The translations under genes were made by a program, and so were the position numbers. A stretch of 64,000 bases of DNA from JAFASC01 sp034669505. Lineage in GTDB: Bacteria > Pseudomonadota > Alphaproteobacteria > Rhizobiales > Beijerinckiaceae. Positions within the stretch are counted from its first letter, which is position 1. Each line of letters starts with the position of its first letter. The notes beneath the pieces were generated by a model, which saw nothing but the letters and a program-made list of their open reading frames with translations, searched no databases and was not told the origin of the DNA. The stretch spans positions 1 through 64,000 of the forward strand of contig JAXDNJ010000033.1 of NCBI GenBank assembly GCA_034669505.1, in the 5' to 3' direction. Positions 7,841 to 16,193 of this stretch are shown here, piece by piece.

Positions 7841-8605
7841 ATGAAATATCTCGTTCTCGCAACGCTTGCGGCCCTTGCAATTAGCGCGGCATCATTCGTG
7901 TCACCTGCCTCGGCTCAGGCTTCGCGGACCTGGGTATCGGGCAGTGGAAGTGACGCTAACCCATGCAGCCGCACTGCGCCATGCCAGACGTTCGCCGGCG
8001 CGTATGCAAAGACGGCAATCAGCGGTGAGATCAATTGCTTGGATTCGGCCGGCTTCGGCACGCTGACGATTTCCAAGTCGATCTCGGTTGTCTGCAATGG
8101 CGTGGTCGCTGGCGTCCTTGCGGCTGGCACGACGGGATTCACCATCAACACCGCCTCGACAGATCACGTCGTGCTCGATGGAATGGATATCGAAGGATTC
8201 GGGACTGGCACACATGGCCTCAATGTTGTCGGGAGCGGAGCCATTTTCATCCGCAACAGTTCGATTCGACACTTCACCGGAAACGGTGTGAACGTCGCCG
8301 GAACGGCCGGCGCGAGGGTCATGGTGGACAACGTTCTCATCGTCAACAATGCCGGCGGCGTCAATGTGCAAGGCGCAGCAGGAGCGGCGAACTCGGCCAG
8401 CGTTACGCACTCCTTCATCGACGGCAATGCCAGTTTCGGAGTGCAGGCTAGCGGCTCCGTCAACTCCCTTGCCATCGGCTGGGACGTGATCTCCAACAGC
8501 CCGACGGCGATCAGTGCACTGAGCAGCGCTCAGGTAGTGTCATTCGGTCCAAGCAGCATCGTGACCGGAGCGGGCGTACCAACCTCGACTCCCGCGTTCA
8601 AGTAG
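7841..8605 (+). CDS. Secreted right-handed beta-helix repeat protein
   Basis: The product has 254 residues with a clear signal peptide (cleavage near ASAQA at about residue 24). The mature N-terminus reads RTWVSGSGSDANPCSR and CQTFAGAY, the opening usual for beta-helix proteins of the DUF1565-like type. After it come short repeating strands ending in Asn or Gly turns (VLDGMDIEGFG, IFIRNSSIRHF, VMVDNVLIVNN, ASVTHSFIDGN), as in parallel beta-helices. I see no catalytic residues of pectin lyases, so enzyme activity is unproven. The start ATG 7841 is preceded by AAGAGGAGG; an upstream frame to 7799 lacks this. The gene stands alone, and its function is unknown. Confidence 0.8.
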   Translation: MKYLVLATLAALAISAASFVSPASAQASRTWVSGSGSDANPCSRTAPCQTFAGAYAKTAISGEINCLDSAGFGTLTISKSISVVCNGVVAGVLAAGTTGFTINTASTDHVVLDGMDIEGFGTGTHGLNVVGSGAIFIRNSSIRHFTGNGVNVAGTAGARVMVDNVLIVNNAGGVNVQGAAGAANSASVTHSFIDGNASFGVQASGSVNSLAIGWDVISNSPTAISALSSAQVVSFGPSSIVTGAGVPTSTPAFK

Positions 8606-8805
8606 TCTCTGCGAGTCTCAGGAGACGTCAAGACGTATGCACGGCCTTGCCTCCAAGGCCCCGCATTAATCGCCGACTGGAGCGATGAAAGCGCAAACAG
8701 CAAACGGGAGAGTACGCCTGATGACTCGTTTACTGAAGAGACGTTGGTCTGATAGACGCCGCTTGCGTCTGCGATCACCGTTTGTTTGTTGGAATAGCGC
8801 TAAGC

Positions 8806-9126
8806 CTAGATCGCCGCGTTGATCCACTTCACGAGTTCGCCCTTCGGCGCGGCCCCGACCTTTTGCGAGGCGAGCTTGCCGTCCTTGAACAGCATCAATG
8901 TCGGAATCGAGCGGATGCCGAGCTTGCCGGCGACGGCGGGATTTTCGTCAATGTTCAGCTTGGCGACCTTGACCTTGCCCTTCATCTCCGTGGCGATTTC
9001 CTCGAGCGAGGGCGCGATCATCCGGCACGGGCCGCACCATTCCGCCCAGAAGTCGACGACGACGGGCTCGCTCGATTTCAGCACATCGGAGTCGAAGGTT
9101 GAATCGGTGACTTTTGCGGTCGACAT
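8806..9126 (-). CDS. trxA: Thioredoxin
   Basis: A 106-residue classical cytoplasmic thioredoxin, which keeps protein cysteines reduced using electrons from thioredoxin reductase. The active site is WCGPC with Cys31 and Cys34, preceded by VVVDFWAEW and followed by the cis-proline segment IRSIPTLMLF. Length and layout match E. coli TrxA. In related genomes trxA often follows folC on the same strand; here it is opposed to folC and lies downstream of aroA-cmk, with 57 bases between it and cmk. Confidence 0.95.
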   Translation of the reverse strand: MSTAKVTDSTFDSDVLKSSEPVVVDFWAEWCGPCRMIAPSLEEIATEMKGKVKVAKLNIDENPAVAGKLGIRSIPTLMLFKDGKLASQKVGAAPKGELVKWINAAI

Positions 9127-9183
9127 GAGGTGCGCCTTTCGAATGTGCTGGTTGGTTCAAAGTAGGAATGGGAGGCTACAGGG

Positions 9184-9846
9184 TCAAGGCACGGAAGAAG
9201 GCACGCGGCGGTCCGCACGTGCAGCGCCAAGCCTGCTCTCCACGAGGGCGAGCGCCTTGCGAAACGTGTCCTCGACATCGAGATCTGTCGTATCGAGGAT
9301 CATTGCATCTGCGGCGGGTTTCAGCGGCGCGGCGGCGCGGCTCGAATCGCGGCGGTCGCGGTGCAGAATATCGGCGAGCACTTTAGCGTAATCGGACGAC
9401 TCGCCGCGGCTGCGCAATTCGAGGGCACGGCGTTGTGCCCGCGTCTCCGGCGACGCCATGACGAAAATCTTCACATCGGCCTTTGGGCAGATGACCGTGC
9501 CAATATCGCGGCCGTCGAGCACGGCGCCGCTGGCGCGGCCGGCAAAAGTCTGCTGCGCCTCGACAAGCGCGGCGCGAACCTCGGGTATCGCAGCGACGAC
9601 GGAAGCAGCTTCACCCATCTCTCGGCCACGCAGCGCCGCCTCGTCGAAATCGATGAGCGCAAGAGCACGCGCGGCTTTCACCGCCGCGGGCACGTCATCC
9701 AGCCGGCGCCCCTCGTCCATCAGCGCGCGAGCGGTCGCGCGGTAGAGGAGCCCCGTGTCGAGATGCGGCAGGCTGTAATGCTCGGCGAGACGGCGCGCCA
9801 GCGTGCCCTTGCCGGAAGCGGCGGGACCATCGATCGCGACGATCAC
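9184..9846 (-). CDS. cmk: Cytidylate kinase
   Basis: The 220-residue kinase phosphorylates CMP and dCMP with ATP in pyrimidine salvage and nucleotide supply. The P-loop is GPAASGKGT at 7-15, and the segments LDTGLLYRATA, LDGRDIGTVI and the Arg-rich lid RDRRDSSR follow in the family order. Its ATG overlaps the aroA stop by four bases (9843-9846), so translation is probably coupled. The aroA-cmk pairing is conserved in alphaproteobacteria, where rpsA often follows; here trxA follows instead. Confidence 0.95.
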   Translation of the reverse strand: MIVAIDGPAASGKGTLARRLAEHYSLPHLDTGLLYRATARALMDEGRRLDDVPAAVKAARALALIDFDEAALRGREMGEAASVVAAIPEVRAALVEAQQTFAGRASGAVLDGRDIGTVICPKADVKIFVMASPETRAQRRALELRSRGESSDYAKVLADILHRDRRDSSRAAAPLKPAADAMILDTTDLDVEDTFRKALALVESRLGAARADRRVPSSVP

Positions 9847-11195
9847 GCGAATTCCGCCCCAAGGGCTGTCATCAGCGGCCGAAAAGTGGGGAAGCTCGTC
9901 TCAATCATACGCTCGTCGTCGACGGCGACGGGGCGCTCCGCGGCAAGTCCCATGACGAGGAAGCTCATCGCGATGCGATGATCGAGATGGGTCGCAACGA
10001 GGCCGTTGCCGCGCGCGCGGCCCGCGCCACCCGCGACTATCAGGTCGTCGCCCTCGATCGCGCACTCGACGCCGTTTGCCGCAAGGCCGGCGGCGATGGC
10101 GGCGAGCCGGTCGGATTCTTTGACGCGGAGCTCGGCCAAGCCCCGCATGCGCGTCTCGCCGCTGGCGAACGCGGCCGCAACCGCAAGGATCGGGTATTCG
10201 TCGATCATCGACGGCGCGCGAGGGGCGGGCACGTCCACGCCCCTCAGATCGCTGGCGCGGACGCGGAGATCGGCGACGTCCTCGCCGCCTTCGTTGCGCC
10301 GATCCAAGACCTCGATCCGGGCGCCCATTTCCTGCAGCGTCGTGAGCAGCCCCGTCCTCAGCGGGTTCATCATCATGCCTTCGATCACGATGTCGGAGCC
10401 CGGCACAATCAGCGCGGCAACCAGGGGGAAGGCGGCGGAGGAGGGATCGGCGGGCACGGCGATTGGCACCGGCACGAGTTCCGGCCGGCCCTTCAGCACG
10501 ATGCGGCAGCCGCCCTCGCCCTCGGCCTCGCTAGCGATGTCGGCGCCGAAATAAGCGAGCATCTTTTCTGTGTGGTCGCGCGATGCCTCGCGCTCGATGA
10601 CCGTCGTCTGGCCCGGCGAGTTGAGCGCCGCGAGGAGGATTGCCGACTTGATCTGCGCCGAGGCGACAGGCGTACGGTATTCGATCGGCGCCGGTTCACG
10701 CGTGCCGTGAAGCAGGATCGGGCAGCGTCCGCCCTCGGCCTGGGCCCTGACCTCGGCGCCCATGAGGACGAGCGGGTCAAGGATCCGCCGCATCGGCCGC
10801 TTGCGCAGCGAAGCATCGCCATCGAAGCGCGCCAAAATTCCGTTGCCTCCTACTATTCCCATCATCAGCCGGGTGCCCGTGCCGGCATTGCCGAAATCGA
10901 GCGTCGCGGCCGGCGCACGCAGCGCGCCGATGCCCCGGCCCCGCACCCGCCAGACGCCCTCGCCGAGGCGCTCGACCGCCGCGCCCAAGGCGCGGCAGGC
11001 CTCGCCGGTGCGCAGCACGTCATCGCCCTCGAGCAGACCCTCGATGCGGGTCTCCCCGACGCTGAGCAGCCCGAGGATGAAGGCGCGATGCGAGATCGAC
11101 TTGTCGCCGGGCGGCCTGACCCGCCCCGTCAGCGGGCCGCTGCGGCGCGCCGACAGGCTTGCGTGCTCGGGGGCGTGCGCGGTCTTCAACTGCAC
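9843..11195 (-). CDS. aroA: 3-phosphoshikimate 1-carboxyvinyltransferase (EPSP synthase)
   Basis: The enzyme joins phosphoenolpyruvate to shikimate-3-phosphate in the shikimate pathway. Motifs include GDKSISHR near 31-38, LDFGNAGTGTRL near 99-110, MIDEYPILAVAAAFA and LRVKESDRL, all of class II EPSP synthases. The position that is Ala in the glyphosate-tolerant CP4 enzyme is Gly here (NAGTG), the sensitive form. The start is uncertain. I use GTG 11195, giving 450 residues and an N-terminus of family length; ATG 11255 in the same frame is the main alternative, and the frame stays open further upstream into the opposite gene. Confidence 0.9.
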   Translation of the reverse strand: MQLKTAHAPEHASLSARRSGPLTGRVRPPGDKSISHRAFILGLLSVGETRIEGLLEGDDVLRTGEACRALGAAVERLGEGVWRVRGRGIGALRAPAATLDFGNAGTGTRLMMGIVGGNGILARFDGDASLRKRPMRRILDPLVLMGAEVRAQAEGGRCPILLHGTREPAPIEYRTPVASAQIKSAILLAALNSPGQTTVIEREASRDHTEKMLAYFGADIASEAEGEGGCRIVLKGRPELVPVPIAVPADPSSAAFPLVAALIVPGSDIVIEGMMMNPLRTGLLTTLQEMGARIEVLDRRNEGGEDVADLRVRASDLRGVDVPAPRAPSMIDEYPILAVAAAFASGETRMRGLAELRVKESDRLAAIAAGLAANGVECAIEGDDLIVAGGAGRARGNGLVATHLDHRIAMSFLVMGLAAERPVAVDDERMIETSFPTFRPLMTALGAEFA

Positions 11196-11383
11196 GGGGT
11201 GCTTCAACCTCGTTGATTTGCGAGCGCTCGTACCAGAGCGGCAGCGCCGTGTCATTACGGCGACCATGCTCAGAAAATCGCCGTGATTCCCATTTGACAG
11301 CGCGGCAGGGCTTGCATAACCGAGGCGCCCGAGTGCGGATCGCGCGATCGGCGTCTCGTTTTTTGCTTGAGGATTGAGGGACC

Positions 11384-11761
11384 GTGCCAAAACCCGAACT
11401 CGGCACCAAGCGTCAGTGCCAGAATTGCGGCGCCAAGTTTTTCGACCTCGCCAAGGACCCGATCGTCTGTCCGAAGTGCGCAACGGTGTACCAGGTCGCA
11501 GCGCTTCCCGCGCGATCGAGCGCCCGCGCCGCGAAGGTGGTTGAGGAGGAACCCGAAGTCGAGACCGCCGAAGCCGAGCTCGTTCCGCTGGAAGAAGCCG
11601 ACGACACCGCCGACGAGAAGGTCGCGGCGGTCGTTCCCGACGACGATATCGAGATCGAGGACGAAGAACCCGCCGATACCTTTCTCGAAGAAGAGGAAGA
11701 AGATTCCGACGACGTCTCGACGCTCATTGATGGTGACATCGAGGCCGATGAGGAGCGCTGA
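11384..11761 (+). CDS. TIGR02300 (FYDLN acid) family protein
   Basis: The 125-residue protein starts with GTG preceded by GAGGG. The N-terminus has the family signature GTKRQCQNCGAKFFDLAKDP with two CxxC pairs (Cys12/Cys15 and Cys29/Cys32), so it probably binds zinc. From residue 50 onward it is an extremely acidic, low-complexity tail of Asp and Glu. TIGR02300 proteins occur in alphaproteobacteria and their role is not known. The gene diverges from aroA, with about 190 bases between the starts, and its stop lies 13 bases from that of the convergent hydrolase. Confidence 0.88.
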   Translation: MPKPELGTKRQCQNCGAKFFDLAKDPIVCPKCATVYQVAALPARSSARAAKVVEEEPEVETAEAELVPLEEADDTADEKVAAVVPDDDIEIEDEEPADTFLEEEEEDSDDVSTLIDGDIEADEER

Positions 11762-11774
11762 TTAAGCGCCGCGG

Positions 11775-12995
11775 CTAGTCCATGATTGCTTGGAACACGA
11801 GCGGACGTATCAGCGCGCGATAGCGTAGCCGCAATAGACCCGGCGCCATGGCCATGAAGACCACAGCCAAATCCTCCGACGGATCGACCCAATAGTAAGT
11901 GCCAAACACGCCGGACCAATAATAATCGCGGGTGCTGCCGATCGCGCCGGCAATTCCGGTTTGCAGTCGCACGGCAACGCCAAGGCCAAAGCCGTAGCCC
12001 TCGCATGACGGGTCCATCGTCGTGACGCGGTTCTCGATGCGGTGGCCGAGATGGTCGGCCGTCATGTAATTCACCGTCGGCCGGCTGAGATAGCGGCGGC
12101 CTTCCAGTTCGCCGCCGTTCAAGAGCATGTGCAGGAAGCGCATGTAATCGGCGGCCGTCGACGTCGCGCCGCCGCCGCCCGATTCCCAGCGCGGCTGAAA
12201 GTCCGCGCTCGCATGCGGGATCGTGACCGGCTCGCCCGTCAAATAATCGTTCGGATAGGCGCGCGCGTAACGTTCCGCTTTCGAGCGCGGCAGCGTAAAC
12301 GACGTGTCATTCATGCCCAGCGGCGACCAAAGCCGCTCGTGTAAATGCCGGCCCAGCGTCTCGCCCGTGATCGCCTCGATGATCAAGCCGAGCACGTCGG
12401 TCGAGAGCCCGTATTCCCACGCGGTGCCCGGCTGATAGAGAAGCGGCGCTTTGCCCAGAGCCGCGAGAAATTCGGCTTTGCTCATGCGCGCGAGATCGCG
12501 CATTCCATCGGGATAAAGTGTGTGCGCCTCGCTCGTGCCTCTGGTCTGGTACGTCAGGCCGGATGTGTGCCGCAGCAGATCCTGGATCGTGAACTCGCGA
12601 TGTGCAGGCACCGTGGCGAGCGGACCATCGAGCGAGCGCGCAACCTTCATGCCCGCGAGTTCCGGCAGATATTTGCTGGCAGGGTCGCTTAACAGCAGGC
12701 GGCCCTCTTCATAGAGCATCATGATCGCGACCGAGACCATGAGCTTCGTCATCGAGGCGACGGAAAAGATGCAGTCGGGCCGCATCGGCGCGCCGGTTGC
12801 GGCATCGCGGGCGCCGATCGCGTCGAGATGCACCAGCTTGCCGCGCCGTTGAATGGCAATAACCGCACCCGGAATGCGCTTCTCCGCGATTTCGCGTTCA
12901 AGTGCGGGGCGGATGCGTTCGAGCCGGGCGGAACTCATGCCGACCGATTCGGGCGTGTCATGGACGGGTTCGAAGACTTTCGCGGGTTGCGGCAT
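11775..12995 (-). CDS. Serine hydrolase of the class C beta-lactamase/esterase fold
   Basis: The 406-residue protein has the penicillin-binding fold seen in EstB-type esterases and class C beta-lactamases. The nucleophile motif SxxK is Ser81-Met-Thr-Lys84, and Tyr195 in WEYGLSTDVLG fills the tyrosine role of the family. The motif LRHTSGLTYQ near 141-150 is also typical. No signal peptide is evident, so it may act in the cytoplasm. Such proteins usually hydrolyse short esters; the substrate cannot be read. Resistance to beta-lactams is not implied. Confidence 0.85.
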   Translation of the reverse strand: MPQPAKVFEPVHDTPESVGMSSARLERIRPALEREIAEKRIPGAVIAIQRRGKLVHLDAIGARDAATGAPMRPDCIFSVASMTKLMVSVAIMMLYEEGRLLLSDPASKYLPELAGMKVARSLDGPLATVPAHREFTIQDLLRHTSGLTYQTRGTSEAHTLYPDGMRDLARMSKAEFLAALGKAPLLYQPGTAWEYGLSTDVLGLIIEAITGETLGRHLHERLWSPLGMNDTSFTLPRSKAERYARAYPNDYLTGEPVTIPHASADFQPRWESGGGGATSTAADYMRFLHMLLNGGELEGRRYLSRPTVNYMTADHLGHRIENRVTTMDPSCEGYGFGLGVAVRLQTGIAGAIGSTRDYYWSGVFGTYYWVDPSEDLAVVFMAMAPGLLRLRYRALIRPLVFQAIMD

Positions 12996-13052
12996 CTTGT
13001 GTCCTTTGACTTCAGGGTGCCATTGCGGCGCACCGCGGGCAAGGCTGACACG

Positions 13053-13081
13053 TTGCCGGTGCGCCCCTCATCGGCTACAAG
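13053..13081 (+). promoter_or_regulatory. Candidate promoter of tRNA-Arg
   Basis: TTGCCG (13053-13058) and TACAAG (13076-13081) are separated by 17 bases and sit 10 bases before the mature tRNA. This fits a sigma-70 promoter for the tRNA gene by position and spacing, but the match is partial. Confidence 0.45.
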
Positions 13082-13091
13082 CCACCTGCTC

Positions 13092-13168
<77 letters not shown>

Positions 13169-13304
13169 GCGACGGTTCCGAGTTGCTTTGCTTCGTAAAA
13201 TCTTGCGCTGTTGCCTGAGCAGATAACCAAAAGGTATGAGAAGGCGCGGGAACATTGTCGGCCAAACACCGGTTGCCGGGGATCGTTAGGCTCGGACGAT
13301 TTCG

Positions 13305-13460
13305 ATGCGCCAGATTTCTTCAGAAAGGCTCCGCCGCGGACCGCGTATAGCAGCCCCCGCGCGCGTGCGGCTTCGCCAAGACGAACCGCCGATCGAGCAT
13401 CCGGAACGACTGAACTATCTTCTGAAGCTCCTGCAGGACGAGCTTCGTCCGCCCAAGTGA
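13305..13460 (+). CDS. Candidate small protein, 51 residues
   Basis: A short frame from ATG 13305 to TGA 13460 encodes a basic N-terminus (ISSERLRRGPR) and an amphipathic C-terminus (HPERLNYLLKLLQDELR). It lies in the gap between the tRNA and the small membrane protein gene. No clear ribosome site precedes it and I recognise no family. It is listed because the C-terminal half looks protein-like; it may be chance. Confidence 0.3.
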   Translation: MRQISSERLRRGPRIAAPARVRLRQDEPPIEHPERLNYLLKLLQDELRPPK

Positions 13461-13496
13461 GATCCTCGGTCACGATCGTGAAGGAGCGAAGGGGCG

Positions 13497-13586
13497 GTGA
13501 AGACGGCGCTCGGAACTTTAGCGATCGGCCTGCTTGGAGTGGGCGTGGCGTTGCTGCTGCACGCAATCAAAGCGATCGCTCAATGA
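13497..13586 (+). CDS. Candidate 29-residue single-span membrane peptide
   Basis: A GTG-initiated frame encodes a peptide made almost wholly of one hydrophobic helix (from TALGTLAIGLL to LLLHAIKAIAQ), with one Lys at the front. AAGGAG lies 11-16 bases before the start. It follows the 51-residue candidate in the same reading frame, after two stops. Such tiny membrane peptides are common but hard to prove; comparison with related genomes would settle it. Confidence 0.35.
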   Translation: MKTALGTLAIGLLGVGVALLLHAIKAIAQ

Positions 13587-13612
13587 CCCGCTTTTAGTTC
13601 ATCACACTTGTG

Positions 13613-13906
13613 CTATTCCGGCGCCGAGCCGACCGGCGCTTCGCGAACCGGCCGATGCAGGAAGGTCATAGAACCGAAGGCGCCAATCCAAGAGCCTAAC
13701 GCTGCGAAGCAGACATATATCCAATTGTTGGTGTAGCTGATCACCGCGAAGGATGAGAGCAGATACCAGATGCTGCTCCACGACGCCGCGGGCACGCGCT
13801 TGCGCGCGATAACAGCGGAGGTGAACATCACATAGGCGGCATCTGTCAATGCGGTCGCAAGGACCACCCCGGCCGCAATGAGCGGATCGATTGTCAGGAT
13901 CGACAT
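13613..13906 (-). CDS. Small membrane protein, 97 residues
   Basis: The product has three hydrophobic segments (about 4-24, 42-62 and 62-80), with a short basic loop (IARKRVP) between the first two and a polar C-terminus. The start used is ATG 13906 (MSILTIDPL). The same frame stays open further upstream, but only as the antisense of the exonuclease gene. The gene diverges from the exonuclease with 51 bases between starts. I do not recognise a named family. Codon use and hydrophobic pattern make it a likely real gene. Confidence 0.65.
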   Translation of the reverse strand: MSILTIDPLIAAGVVLATALTDAAYVMFTSAVIARKRVPAASWSSIWYLLSSFAVISYTNNWIYVCFAALGSWIGAFGSMTFLHRPVREAPVGSAPE

Positions 13907-13957
13907 CTTCGCTTTCCCTCGTAAGCTGACGAGGCATTCGAGCAGCAGCGCCATCCC

Positions 13958-14818
13958 GTGGCAATTCGCACGACAAAACCTACGCCCCCTCCCCTCCTCG
14001 TCATCGACGGCGATTCCTTTGCGCATCGCGCCTACCACGCGCTGCCGAAGACGATCCGGCGCAAGGGCAATAGAGGCGCCGGGGCGATCGTCGGCTTCGC
14101 CAATTTCCTGATCCGGCTGTACGAAAGCGAAAGCCCCCGCGCGGTGCTTGTCGGCTGGGACACGCTCAGCGCGCCGACCTACCGTCAGAAGCTCTTTCCC
14201 GCTTACCAAAGCGGACGCCATTTCGACAAAGAGCTGATCGAGCAGCTCGACATTCTGCCGGAATTTGCCGCGGCGTGCGGCTTCGCCAATGCCAAAGCCG
14301 CCGGCTATGAGGCCGACGATTTTCTCGCTGCCGCGGTCGCGCGCGAGGAGAAGCGCCGCGATGGATGCGCGCTCGTCGCCAGCGGGGACCGCGACGCGTT
14401 TCAGCTCGCCTCGGACAAGACGACGATCCTGCATCCGGTCCGCGCCGGCGAGATGGCGCGCATCGGTCCAGCGGAAGTGCGCGAGCGCTATGGCGTCGAC
14501 CCGAAACAGGTGCCGGACTTCATCGCGCTGCGCGGCGATCCCTCTGACAAGCTGCCGGGCGCGCGCGGTGTCGGACCGAAAGGCGCGGCCGAGCTCCTGG
14601 CGCGCTACACCACGCTGGAAGACGCGATCGCCGCCGGACGTTTCTCAACGCAGGCGGAAAGCCTGCTTCTCTACAAGCGGATCGCCACGATGGACCGGCG
14701 CGCTCCGCTCCCCGCAATCGGCAAGCAGAAGCCGACCTGGGACAAGGCCGCCGCGCTGGCGCGGGATTGGGAACTCGGCAAGCTCGCCGAACGGCTGGAG
14801 AAGCTCGGCGGTACTTAA
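13958..14818 (+). CDS. Stand-alone 5'-3' exonuclease (PolA N-terminal/flap-nuclease type)
   Basis: The 286-residue protein corresponds to the 5' nuclease domain of DNA polymerase I without the polymerase. Metal-binding acidic motifs are in order: VIDGDSFAHRAYHA near 15-28, GYEADDFLAAA near 114-124 and VASGDRDAFQL near 138-148. A helix-hairpin-helix (GARGVGPKGAAELL) near 200-213 should bind DNA. It would cleave flapped or RNA-primed 5' ends in repair or Okazaki-fragment processing, in addition to a full PolA expected elsewhere. The start is GTG 13958; the sequence before it offers no better start. Confidence 0.88.
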   Translation: MAIRTTKPTPPPLLVIDGDSFAHRAYHALPKTIRRKGNRGAGAIVGFANFLIRLYESESPRAVLVGWDTLSAPTYRQKLFPAYQSGRHFDKELIEQLDILPEFAAACGFANAKAAGYEADDFLAAAVAREEKRRDGCALVASGDRDAFQLASDKTTILHPVRAGEMARIGPAEVRERYGVDPKQVPDFIALRGDPSDKLPGARGVGPKGAAELLARYTTLEDAIAAGRFSTQAESLLLYKRIATMDRRAPLPAIGKQKPTWDKAAALARDWELGKLAERLEKLGGT

Positions 14819-14886
14819 GAGGCTGGATCAAATCGCCGCTCGGCGCGTTCATCGGGCTAAGACTCATAAAAACGAGTGGGTGCAAC

Positions 14887-15078
14887 ATGGCTCCTTCGGA
14901 CAACGATAAAGAGACCGGCAAATCGCGCATGCATCCGGGTGACGAGGCACCGCCGGGGACGCCCGGAACCGGCGAAAACATCTGCCCGGCCTGCAAAGGT
15001 TCCGGCAAGATCGGGCAGAAGGCCTGTCCAGATTGCGCCGGCACGGGCAAGGTCATCGAAGGGATCGGCGGCGCGTAG
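14887..15078 (+). CDS. Small protein with DnaJ-type zinc-finger repeats
   Basis: The 63-residue protein has two CxxCxGxG repeats, CPACKGSGKIG (Cys33, Cys36) and CPDCAGTGKVI (Cys47, Cys50). This is the same unit as in the cysteine-rich domain of DnaJ, and it should bind one zinc ion. There is no J-domain. The N-terminus is polar and Pro/Gly-rich. It begins 68 bases after the exonuclease on the same strand. Similar mini-proteins are annotated in rhizobia, but no role is known to me; a thiol or chaperone-related role is only a guess. Confidence 0.75.
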   Translation: MAPSDNDKETGKSRMHPGDEAPPGTPGTGENICPACKGSGKIGQKACPDCAGTGKVIEGIGGA

Positions 15079-15200
15079 CAGGGCTCGGCCCGATATCCGC
15101 GACCGGAGCGCGCGCGGATGGCATGTCCGCTTGATCTGTGCTGACACTGTTCGGCATGAAGGCCACCGCGAGACCAAGCGCCTATCATTTCGGAGAAACG

Positions 15201-16193
15201 ATGAAAATTCTTGTTGTTGCGCTCTGCGCGCTCTTAGTCCTGTCGAGCGTGGCGAAGGCCGACACCAATGAACTGCGGATCGCCAAACAACCCGGGCTGT
15301 CCTATCTGCCGGCGGTGATCGCAGAAAAGCTGCAGCTTGTCGAAAAGCACGCGCGCGCCGCCGGTCTCACCGATTTCAAGACGACGTGGACGCGGCTCAC
15401 CAATGGCGGCGCCAGCAATGACGCATTGCTGTCCGGCAATGTCGACATGGTGATCAGCGGCGGCCCGAACATGCTGATCCTGTGGGCGAAGACCAACGGG
15501 CGCGTTAAGGGCGTCGTCGCCACGGGCGCGCTGCCGATGCTGCTTGTCACCAATAATCCGAATGTGAAGACGCTGGCCGATTTCACCGACCAGGACCGCA
15601 TCGCGGTGCCGACGATCCGTGTCGGCACGCAACCCGCCGTGCTCGGCATCGCCGTCGAGAAGCAGTTCGGCCTGGCGCAGGTCGAGCGCTACAATTCGCT
15701 CACGGTTTCCCTCGGGCACCCCGACGCGATGATCGCGCTGCAGGCGAAGGGCGGCGGCGGAGTGACGGCGCACTTCTCGCAGCCGCCCTATCAGAATCAG
15801 GAACTCAAGATTCCGGGCGTGCACGCCGTTCTGAACTCGTTCGACGTCGTCGGCGGCGGCATGACCAACGGGGTCTTCTACAGCACGACCGATTTCCACG
15901 ACAAAAACAAGCTTGTCGTAAAAGCGCTGGTCGATGCGATCAAGGAAGCCGTTGAGCTGATCAAAGCCGACAAAGCACGCGCAGCCGAAATCTATCTCGA
16001 GGTGAACAAGGAGAGCATCGGCCGCGAGGAGTTGACCGAGATCCTTGGCCAGCCGAACATGGTGTTTTCCGCCGCGCCATTGGCCTTGCTGCAGGCGGCG
16101 CAGTTCTTCTCGCGCGCCGGTTACATCAAGCAGAAGCCGACGGACTGGAAAGAATTCTTCTTTCCCGAAGTCTACGATCTAAACGGGAGCTGA
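15201..16193 (+). CDS. ABC transporter solute-binding protein, NitT/TauT type
   Basis: The 330-residue protein starts at ATG 15201 after GGAG, with a signal peptide MKILVVALCALLVL cleaved near AKA-D (residue 20). The mature start NELRIAKQPGLSYLPAVIAEKLQLVEKH and the later segment AVPTIRVGTQPAVLG fit the SsuA/NMT1-like family, which captures sulfonates, nitrate, nitriles or pyrimidine precursors in the periplasm. No permease or ATPase gene lies beside it, so the substrate and partners are unknown. Its stop overlaps the convergent yaiI-like gene by 15 bases. Confidence 0.85.
   Translation: MKILVVALCALLVLSSVAKADTNELRIAKQPGLSYLPAVIAEKLQLVEKHARAAGLTDFKTTWTRLTNGGASNDALLSGNVDMVISGGPNMLILWAKTNGRVKGVVATGALPMLLVTNNPNVKTLADFTDQDRIAVPTIRVGTQPAVLGIAVEKQFGLAQVERYNSLTVSLGHPDAMIALQAKGGGGVTAHFSQPPYQNQELKIPGVHAVLNSFDVVGGGMTNGVFYSTTDFHDKNKLVVKALVDAIKEAVELIKADKARAAEIYLEVNKESIGREELTEILGQPNMVFSAAPLALLQAAQFFSRAGYIKQKPTDWKEFFFPEVYDLNGS

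Noticed and set aside
8606..8805. Search for a small RNA or gene between the beta-helix gene and trxA
   Set aside because: No promoter, hairpin with T-run, or convincing frame was found in these 200 bases.
10880..10892. Possible glyphosate-tolerant EPSP synthase because AroA is class II
   Set aside because: The residue that is Ala in the CP4 enzyme is Gly here (NAGTG), as in sensitive enzymes.
9978..11216. A 412-codon plus-strand frame over aroA
   Set aside because: aroA on the minus strand has all EPSP synthase motifs; the opposite frame has none and is Arg/Ala-rich.
13211..13597. A 128-codon plus-strand frame after the tRNA
   Set aside because: Composition is Arg/Ser/Ala-rich without any structural pattern; the smaller frames at 13305 and 13497 look more protein-like, though they are also uncertain.
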